DNA of 36,916 nucleotides from positions 1 through 36,916 of IMG/VR virus record IMGVR_UViG_3300023174_000372; one strand, 5' to 3'. Positions 17,401 to 23,600 of this stretch are shown in pieces. The DNA comes from a virus. Below the pieces are notes generated by a model. The model was not told the DNA's origin, ran no database searches, and saw only the letters and a list, made by a program, of their open reading frames with translations. The position numbers and the translations under genes were made by a program. The stretch's first letter is position 1; every line of letters starts with the position of its first letter.

Positions 17401-18046
17401 AATATTGTTGAGTTCTAATTTTGACAAAATTTATTTAGAAGAAGCAAAGCCGTATGTTGGATATAAGAAAATATCTTTTGTCTCTACAGATCCTGATAAT
17501 TTGAATAATAAAAATATAATTTTTGATTCAGCAAATCAGTTTGAAAAAATAGGAGAAGTTGGAGATGTTTATTTAGAAGCAATGTCTAAACTTAATTTCC
17601 CTTCCGCAATAACTAAGGGATTAGATGCCTATAAATACAATACGGGACTAATTGCCGAAGCCAATAGAATTGTATACGGAGATCCTAGAGATAACACCAC
17701 CTACCCAGGAGTGGCTGCAGCTGGTGCGGAAATTTTTATTAAACCTCCTCTTGTTAAGAGAATTGAGGTATCTATTAGTGTTAGAATTAAAACAGGAATT
17801 CCTTTTGTTACTATTGCCGAAGAGGTTAGAAATTCTGTGGCAGCATTGATTAATGCTAACCCGGTCGGTCAATCTATACCTATTTCTAATATTATCAGTG
17901 CAGCAGGAGGTATTGCAGGAATTCAAGCAGTAGCTATCAGCTCACCACAATACGATGTTCAAAATGATATAATTAGAATAAATGCCGGAGAAAAGTCTTT
18001 TATATTAGATATTATATCCGATATTACTGTTGCAAAGATTGAATAA
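11435..18046 (+). CDS. Giant baseplate wedge protein (baseplate J/gp6-like)
   Basis: At 2203 aa this is several times longer than P2 gpJ (about 300 aa) or T4 gp6 (660 aa). The N-terminus (residues 1-110) and the segment at 225-310, with RPFTTGADTETDDDYRDRI, are typical of the baseplate J family. The C-terminal 100 residues from IEVSISVRIKTGIPFVTI also match the family's end domain. Between them lie about 1800 residues of beta-rich insertions. At least six share a GD-hydrophobic strand followed by NxGxF or a variant, near residues 708, 1145, 1523, 1675, 1759 and 1947. Wedges of this type form the ring round the hub and hold the fibres. The AGAGG ribosome site and the candidate promoter are well placed. 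The gene ends 2 bp before the next wedge gene. Confidence 0.85.
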   Translation: MAEGLPTPKSREQILSEMLTEYTGLTGVNDLNTGSVLTQFFDVVARSVARTSGDIFQVLRDNSVDRATGEALNRIGEEERVPRKASRTANGIVKVTDSSFKKISTKIYAGLSAPNAGSTTIKVSDASEFPSSGTIYIGRGTPNIEGPLSYSLVTQLGSYWEITLTSPTTKFHNISETVILGQGGTRNIPTGTTVISPGSGAVANISYTVSSSAILLDGENVNPFVQVVAQEPGSASNAPAGAIREFGSPPFTGAEVVNERPFTTGADTETDDDYRDRIKKTRLSKGLGTSLAVKNAVLGAQASDENAIVTSNEIDTTNAEETILYIDNGQGYEEKTQGIGIEFIVDSAIGGERSFQLSTGGRQTSVAKAFILSSEIAPYNIKPLDRLAILVGGLISEHIFQEGDFKSPGSATAYEIVASINNNTNLKFEATTAEGGSKVLIRAKTEVDEFLQLSSPSQGNNAGIVLGFPENEIRTVLLYKNRELLNKNGKVAFVISKNRSDWSNSITNNDTLIISVDGTNFITYTFTNEDFIAEGQHSIVSYQNTLSSWVNVINKKITGITADINGEQLKLISNLGSDSRASISIDPNSLLVARGMFSQSLGLFSQGNKADFEISRNTAQIKLNTPLEKGDSLTLGSQLTKAEIRSQKILGGNVTISSPAYMWLLIDDVKAEPISVGVTSDTFLTVSKNAGDIIRYTSNSVNAFGNVNVGDYVIIWSNELSLTNRLEARVNAITATTLDIKVTAAEYAAAVAEGPVNFSEGFTVVRCSKTPQKIKILSGISKKISDIAIELNNQLTNSVVTIDNDEVFIIRTNTEGLSGGVFLIDFNNPAKSLNFVKNSISQSIASQFAFYESNNQDNQFPAFIHSKITTDVYADPSDTFISSITSNDNIEALGVDPSGFLCFSQPYNSVSDIVSNECVEIENITGTTVNLENSPFYRRSRANDRYHLLNGYDFGHDDSVVAILDGDPDQKAFDMPLYRTAVTNTSLPVNPNEFRGTDLEGGGLEFSQLFGSNFSFNNYKCLMQAKRIIDPSNPLGIYPPPISTVSEDAILYRAVEWGKSGEKIGIGYFYPASAVVVPAQPAVSHTIEIDTQINIKIFLKSGASRSTSITSSTEWNVIISPGIVFDLVTYQYSGVGDAPVLTSVVPGDYVYISDTGEFNSQNIGSFKIYSSTATSFTIKRAAGVAVIQTNAATLQNNTISFFESSATTASDIVDYVSNNLQQFITASLINDNGTSGAGVISDSTEENLNYTDTFIRLVDGKNYILNTILSATIGNPQFIFKKPLSLSSFSTKTSNAYLFNSGEKIKLIPITANHVSDFLNTLAVTGFTTLGEIKTVNRNSKLQLSTDIIGEEGSVQVVGGFGVSAFANMEGSTIAIGNQSDRSCIFSINAATALGFHSDQWVRVAALNKQKKLTLINGFNSIKITSSTPVAGSSKIEIFDRSIEQKLFGRNRYYTRTNGRSFKVEKQGQFACISWNEIGTQPFFSSNIKLNNSTPGTLTIFKNANSSSVDITVDTGSMRFDEAAIGDLLTISNRTNSGNNGQFLITGISTDYKTIRIINENAVNELVSGFFTIINNTNIIGASFTVGTTTLVEGVDWIAGVDVVETAKNISAAISAISNITSFPIGSIVYAVSDIPNVTLALGYTGTAGAALVSGAFMVAPTYYTADVTIQSEVQEGDSVNILSDFNVLNQGVYRVIRRFKNSIYIDNPNAVEEEVTLTDKIITTDADSLTNYNITKLDGVNRLSWAGNGAEPLLEKMRPGDIVTLGTDFNVANRGSFHVVDSGEKLQEITKIIMPSGSVITSGQYALINSANNVDQYYLWYDVNSVGGDPMPVGKTPIQVSILSIDTAAQVATKTANKLNASFGSKFTAVANQNIVTVTTVGFGPTTDASNVNIAGDFEMQIIQQGRRNFVDYINVYGVTQSGVVVSNILKFHREALKFKEYEGAIPGDTFVITDNFLGSSNRKSFVISDILSENEIIVTGVSTTTEKILLSSNFDKIYLEEAKPYVGYKKISFVSTDPDNLNNKNIIFDSANQFEKIGEVGDVYLEAMSKLNFPSAITKGLDAYKYNTGLIAEANRIVYGDPRDNTTYPGVAAAGAEIFIKPPLVKRIEVSISVRIKTGIPFVTIAEEVRNSVAALINANPVGQSIPISNIISAAGGIAGIQAVAISSPQYDVQNDIIRINAGEKSFILDIISDITVAKIE

Positions 18047-18048
18047 AT

Positions 18049-19668
18049 ATGGCAAACAAACAAAACGAATATAAAAAACTTAGATCATATTTAAATAAAT
18101 CGATTAGAGGTAAAAATACTGACGCAATTTTAAAATCTATTGCCACAGGACCAGTGCATTTAATTAATAATATTGAAGCTGTAAATGATTCTCTTTATGT
18201 AGTATCTGCAAAAGAAAAATTTCTTGACCAAAAATTGGGCGATAAGGGTGTAGTACGACCTGGCGAAGTTGGCTTATCTGATGAAGTATTTCGTGAAATT
18301 GGTATAGAAATTACAAATAGAAAGCAAGTCAGAGATTTGATTCAGCAGCTTTTAAGAATTTTTTATGGAGAAACTTTTACAAGAGCAACATCTCCTTCTT
18401 TTGGTCCTCAACCGTATAACTTAGAGGATGGAGATAATTTAATTATATCTTTTGATGATTCTGAACCAGTTCAGGTTGTTTTTAGTTCTAGCCAATTTCA
18501 AAATATAAACGCAGCCACGGCACAAGAGGTGGCTGATGCTATTACTAAATCAATAAGAAAATCTGGGAAAACAGGTTCAGCCTTTTCAAGAGAAGAAAAC
18601 AATACCGAAAAAGTCATTCTAATATCCTCTACTGATGGGCCAGCTTCTGGTATAAAAGTTTTGGGAGGAAAAGCTCAGAATGTATTAAAATTTGAAGAAC
18701 TAAGACTTACTTCTGCCAACGCCACCACACAGTGGACTTTTTCTTTACAAACTGGTGGAAAAGTTAGATTAATATGGACGGGAGGTCCAGATCCTTCTTT
18801 GGGTAGAGTAAAAATTAATGACTATGTTAATATATACGGATCAGCATTTTCATCTTTGAATAGAGGCACATTTAATATAACAGCAGTTCAAGGAGGAAGT
18901 TTAGGAAATGCTTACATAGAATTTGAAAACCCAGTCGGAGTAAATCAAACCACTCTTCAAGGGACTAGTGATGCTATTTTGTTTTTTTATCCTAAAAAGA
19001 GAATCCTTACTACAAATAAAAATTATGCCGCTTTGTTTCAAACCTCGCCAAGAACTATTGAACTTTTTATGCCAGCAACAACAAGAGTTGTTAGACGAAG
19101 CAGAAAAGGCGCTGCACATATTTACGGGGATAACTCCCTTTCTTTGCCCGATCAAAACGGTCCCTATATTTATGATGAAACAATAAGCTATACAATAGAT
19201 AATAGATCTACTTTTACAACCGAATCATTGAATATAAACAGTGATTCAATATTATTTGTAAACGATTCTTCTGAGTTTCCAGATGAACCCGGTCATGTGA
19301 TGCTAGATTTTGGAACATCTCGTCAAGAAGGTCCTGTGCCATATATTTCTAGACCTTCCTCTAGTACTATAAGAATAAATCCTTCTTATAAATTTAAAAA
19401 AAACCATCCCTTAAATTGTGATGTTGCATTAATTTCCAAACTAGCTCCTCCTGTGCTAGAAAAAGATGCCTCAGATTTACAGTTTTTTTTAACAGATTCG
19501 GTAGTTGGTAGAATATATGCCGAAAAACTTATTAGAGAGATTAAAGCAACTGGAATCAATATAGTGGTTTATATTTTGTATCCGGATGATATAGGATTGG
19601 GTAACTATTACAAAGATTCCAGTCTGTCCGAAAAGTACTATATTTGGGGAACAGAAAAGGATTTATAA
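18049..19668 (+). CDS. Baseplate wedge or tail-fibre-attachment protein
   Basis: This 539-aa protein follows baseplate J, the place held by gpI/gp7-type wedge proteins in many myoviruses. The first 120 residues are helical and polar. The middle is beta-rich and includes a module at about residues 253-300 (NDYVNIYGSAFSSLNRGTFN) of the same type as those repeated in the giant J protein. The C-terminal segment, ATGINIVVYILYPDDIGLGN, looks like a compact alpha/beta end domain. No named family is certain. The stop overlaps the next start by one base (TAATG), so the genes are co-translated. The shared module suggests that the two wedge proteins contact each other or have exchanged sequence. Confidence 0.62.
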   Translation: MANKQNEYKKLRSYLNKSIRGKNTDAILKSIATGPVHLINNIEAVNDSLYVVSAKEKFLDQKLGDKGVVRPGEVGLSDEVFREIGIEITNRKQVRDLIQQLLRIFYGETFTRATSPSFGPQPYNLEDGDNLIISFDDSEPVQVVFSSSQFQNINAATAQEVADAITKSIRKSGKTGSAFSREENNTEKVILISSTDGPASGIKVLGGKAQNVLKFEELRLTSANATTQWTFSLQTGGKVRLIWTGGPDPSLGRVKINDYVNIYGSAFSSLNRGTFNITAVQGGSLGNAYIEFENPVGVNQTTLQGTSDAILFFYPKKRILTTNKNYAALFQTSPRTIELFMPATTRVVRRSRKGAAHIYGDNSLSLPDQNGPYIYDETISYTIDNRSTFTTESLNINSDSILFVNDSSEFPDEPGHVMLDFGTSRQEGPVPYISRPSSSTIRINPSYKFKKNHPLNCDVALISKLAPPVLEKDASDLQFFLTDSVVGRIYAEKLIREIKATGINIVVYILYPDDIGLGNYYKDSSLSEKYYIWGTEKDL

Positions 19669-20093
19669 TGGCTACTCAAAGAGTTATATCAGGCGCACAT
19701 ATAAATTTGCATATAAACGGAAAAATGTACAATGAAGTACAACAATTAAGTTATACCATAGATTACGGGGAGGAGCCTATTTATGGTATAGACTCTGTGT
19801 TTCCGCAAGAAATAAAAATCACAAGAGTATCAATCCAAGGAAGTGTCTCAGGTGTACGAATAGCTAATTCAAATGGTTTACAAGGACAAAGTATTAGACC
19901 TAAAATAACAAACTCTCAGTTTGCTCCATATGTTTCTATTAGAATTTCTGACAGAAGAACAGGAGAGCAAATAATGTGGATTCCTAATGCTCAAATAACA
20001 AACGAAAAAGTAGATGTTTCCGCCAAAGGTAACATGACTTTGAGTTTTAGTTTTTTAGGATTACAAGGCCAGCAACCGCTGGACAGAGCCTAA
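19668..20093 (+). CDS. Tail-tube-like beta-barrel virion protein
   Basis: This 141-aa protein is nearly all beta strand: HINLHINGKMYNEVQQLSYT near the N-terminus, then ITRVSIQGSVSGVRI, YVSIRISDRRTGEQIMWIPN, and a closing strand MTLSFSFLGLQG. This arrangement resembles tail tube and tube-initiator barrels of contractile tails, which stack as hexamer rings. Position after the wedge genes suggests a baseplate-proximal tube or adaptor protein, not the main tube protein. The start at 19668 (TAATG overlap with the upstream stop) with AAAGG upstream is chosen over an in-frame start at 19644 inside the previous gene. The stop interlocks with that of the reverse gene 20090-20305 (CTAA). Confidence 0.6.
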   Translation: MATQRVISGAHINLHINGKMYNEVQQLSYTIDYGEEPIYGIDSVFPQEIKITRVSIQGSVSGVRIANSNGLQGQSIRPKITNSQFAPYVSIRISDRRTGEQIMWIPNAQITNEKVDVSAKGNMTLSFSFLGLQGQQPLDRA

Positions 20094-20305
20094 AGTACAA
20101 TACTTTTTTTCGCACCATTAGTTTCTTCACAAGGTCTTGTAGCAATTTTAAAATCTTTAACCATTTGCACTGAAGGAAAAGGATTTCTAAGATTAGATCC
20201 CCAACAATTATTGTCATTATCATCTTCGTCAAAAAAAGTTTCAATATATATCTCGGCATCATCGGGACAATTTTCTAAAATTTCAAATAATTCTTTTTTA
20301 GTCAT
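20090..20305 (-). CDS. Hypothetical small acidic protein
   Basis: This 71-aa protein starts MTKKELFEILENCPDDAEIY, a pattern seen in many small phage and bacterial proteins in which a helix is followed by a strand with PDDAEIxI. The middle is very acidic (DEDDNDNN). No function is recognised. It overlaps the upstream zinc-protein gene by 8 nt (ATGACTAA), so the two are probably translated together, and its stop TAG is interlocked with the stop of the forward tube-like gene. It is the second gene of a small reverse cassette set among forward tail genes. Confidence 0.6.
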   Translation of the reverse strand: MTKKELFEILENCPDDAEIYIETFFDEDDNDNNCWGSNLRNPFPSVQMVKDFKIATRPCEETNGAKKSIVL

Positions 20306-20549
20306 TCACATCTCCTAGATCAGCTCCGCAATTTTTACATGACCAAAACAGCATCTTCCCTATACCGTTTTTATACTTATTTGGATTTGAGCAACAATAT
20401 TTTTTTTCTTTATTAAATGCTGCAATTAATAAATCGCTTAAGCTGGCCATATCGTTTACTTTGATACTGGCTAAATCACTGTAACTATTTGAAATATGAG
20501 GACTTGTTCTTCTTTTTTTGATTTCGTCAGCCAATCTTTGTTTGTTCAT
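20298..20549 (-). CDS. Small zinc-binding protein
   Basis: This 83-aa protein has a helical N-terminus (MNKQRLADEIKKRRTSP) and a C-terminal zinc-ribbon-like part with Cys52/Cys53 and a CKNC pair at Cys71/Cys74. It could be a DNA- or protein-binding regulator, but no family is recognised. A strong TTAGGAGA ribosome site lies 7 nt before the ATG, and a GATAATAT box lies 19 nt before it. It is the first gene of a two-gene reverse cassette and diverges from the giant fibre gene at 20687 across a 137-bp region. Confidence 0.62.
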   Translation of the reverse strand: MNKQRLADEIKKRRTSPHISNSYSDLASIKVNDMASLSDLLIAAFNKEKKYCCSNPNKYKNGIGKMLFWSCKNCGADLGDVND

Positions 20550-20567
20550 AGATATTCTCCTAAGTTC

Positions 20568-20575
20568 ATATTATC
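20568..20575 (-). promoter_or_regulatory. Candidate -10-like box for the second reverse cassette
   Basis: On the reverse strand GATAATAT lies 19 nt before the ATG of the zinc-binding protein and just ahead of a strong ribosome site. There is no AATCTTTA box at the usual distance. It matches the arrangement before the first reverse cassette (8638-8645). Confidence 0.3.
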
Positions 20576-20615
20576 ATTTATTTTTTAATAAATCAAGAAA
20601 AAAACAATCAAACTA

Positions 20616-20639
20616 AATCTTTATAATATATGATATTAT
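20616..20639 (+). promoter_or_regulatory. Candidate phage promoter, bipartite AATCTTTA-N8-GATATTAT
   Basis: AATCTTTA at 20616-20623, 8 nt, then GATATTAT at 20632-20639, 47 nt before the giant fibre gene. The leader that follows contains a second short AT-rich element (GATATAAC) and an AGGA ribosome site near 20672. Confidence 0.55.
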
Positions 20640-20686
20640 TATGTGTGATATAACATATAAAAATCCAATAAGTTACAGGATACCTA

Positions 20687-23600
20687 ATGAGCGTAAGAAG
20701 ACGACAAAACTGGCTTGGACAACAAAGAGTTGATGCTCCACATCTTAAATCTATAGAATCTGCTGTTTCTAATGATTTCGATGAGTTAATTAAAGGTCTG
20801 GTTATTGGCGAAAACAAAAGCTATGTAGTCAGAGGTTTTGAGATAAGTATGCCTGGGGCGATATTATCGTCAGCAACAGGTCTTCAATTGTTGGTAGAAA
20901 ATTCTGCAATTCTTCACGGAGCTTCTGACGAGTCTGGGACTTTTTACACCATTCCAACAGGCACCGATCCTGAACTGCTAAACCCTACCGTCAATCCTAG
21001 AGTGCAGGGGTCTTTTACTCCAAGCGCAGACAACTTTATCGGTATAGAGTTTTTAAGAAACATAAATGACAGCACAACTGATCAGGTTAATTTTTGGAAT
21101 CCCACTTCTAACATAGAGTTTACAAAAACAGTCCCTCTTGCAATTACTTTAGATTATAAAATAGTAATCAATACAACACTAACCTCAAATGTGTTACCAA
21201 TTGCTGTTGTTAAAACTAATTCATCAAACAATGTAGATTCTATCACAGATCGTCGTCCTATGTTATACAGACTGGGCACGGCAGGGTTTTCAAATCCAAA
21301 TCCTTTCCATTTATACGACTGGTCAGAAGGTCGTACTGAAAATTTTTATACCTCTTTTTCTTCTACATCAAATCCTTTTGCTGGAGGTGATAAACAAATC
21401 GCCACAATGAAAGATTTTTTTGATGCCATAATGACCGAGTTTAAGCTTTTAAAAGGAACGCCATTTTGGTATTCAGAAAGTGCTGGCTCTATATCTAGAT
21501 TGCGTCAAGATATTGCAAACATGGCTTTTACAGGAAAAGGGAATGTAATTCACGGTGCGTTTGACTTCCAAGGTATACAGACTGGGATGACCACAAGTGT
21601 TATTATTAAAACTATTGACACTAGTGTTTCGGGTCCTATTACGCTGACTGCAAATGGTGTTGATACTATTAACACAATTATTTCCAATCATAATCTTGCA
21701 AATCCAACTAATCAGGTTTATCTATATAGCGGGAATGGTTTACAAGTTCCTTCCGCAAATATTACATTAGAATCTAAAGCAGGTCAACTTAACTGGACGG
21801 ACGATTTATTTTTAAACTTTATTGGCGGAAGATTAAGATATCGTATTTTAAAAAATGAAGCTAGTAATCATATAACTTTGTCTAATAATCAAGTTGCTTA
21901 TGTAAAACTTGTTCGTGGAGTGAATATTGTTCCAAATATTGAATTCAGTCAAACATCCAATATTGTTAAATCAGTAGGGGGAGTTATATGGACCACTGAT
22001 TTACAACCCGGTGACTTTATAAAAGATGCCTCTAAAGGGGACGAGTTTTATTATCAAATCGCTTCTGTAGATGTTGGTGGATCTCAGGTTACTTTAACAC
22101 AACCCTATCAAGAAACTAGTACAGGTTTACCTGGTATTAATGCGCAGTATGCTTTTGGTGTTTATGAAACAAATTCTGCCCCATCTTCTGACAGGCATAT
22201 TAAAATATTAGACAGAGGAAGTGTTCCGTTTGGGGAGGACTACTTTTGGCTATATTATAGACAAGATGAATTATTGGGATCTATTGCCAAAATTTATGCA
22301 AGGATTCTGGGCGGCCAAGAATTACAACAAGGTGAATGGCAACAAGTCTCAGACAATACAAGCGAATCAGTACTTCAATATATTGGATCGCCTAGCGAAA
22401 GTGACATCGATCCAAATTATGCTGTGCTGGCCGATAATGCTAAATCTGGCACCACAAATTACAACACATCAAACGGAGAAAATCTTACCGCAAGAATCTC
22501 TAAGATAACATCAATGGTAGCCGATAAGGCTCAAGATAAAACAATTAAACTTGTTTCTGATCATACGTACGCTTATAACTCAACAAATGGTGCTTTACAA
22601 GAAGTTTCTTTTAGTGGAGGTTCTGGCACTGCTACTGTAGTCATGCCTAGCTCCGCCGATAATGGGTCTATTGTTCTATCTGGCAATTTTTCTTTGGGTG
22701 TTAATCAAGTTGCTTATTTTAATGTAACAAGAAACGGTGGTTTTGTTTATGCAGGTCTATCGACTTTAATTATTTCTAACATCTCCTCAGTTCCTTTAGA
22801 TGAGAACGTATTTATTTTTGCATACAGACTTAATGATACAAATGTTCATTTATGGAATAATCAGGTTCTTTTAGAGGGTTCTTCAATTGCACCATCTGTT
22901 TTAAGAAACCAGGTTCAGCAGAATAAAACGATAAAATTAGTTAAAGGCGGAACATGGTCATGGGATCTTGTAAGTAATAAACTTACAAATAGTTCTTCTG
23001 CATACATACAAGTTGCCGGTCTTTCCGAAAATGTAAACCAAATTAACGCACAGTCAATAACACTTTCCGCTGATGGGGAATGTGCATATATTGCACTAAA
23101 AAGAACATCTGGCAGTTCTATTTTAACAGTTAGTACAGCAAACATTTCATCCGTTCCTCAAAATGACGATATATTTATTATAGCCAGAAGAGTTGGCGAC
23201 GATGTGATTGTCGGAACAAATTCTTTTGCTTTAAAAGATGGGGAATTTTTAGAATTAGATGGCGCTCTTGCTGAAATAAACAGACATCATGATCAGTTGG
23301 CAATATTACCAACTTCTCCAATTGGCACTAGAGTTAAAATACTAGGGTCTGATATTTTAAAATTAAGTGGATCAAAAATTAGTTTAGAACAAAAAAAATT
23401 ATTACTATCTTTTGAAGGGGTAGAAATTGATTTTGGAACTGGCTATATATATGAGCTTGATGGTGTAACTCCGTTTTTAAGCGGTGCAAATAATTTTACA
23501 CCTTTTTCTTTTCCAACAAATTCTACCGATTATTTTTATTATTCTATTTCATTATTACCAAATACTGTACAGCCCGACAATACTATCTCTGGTCAAATAT

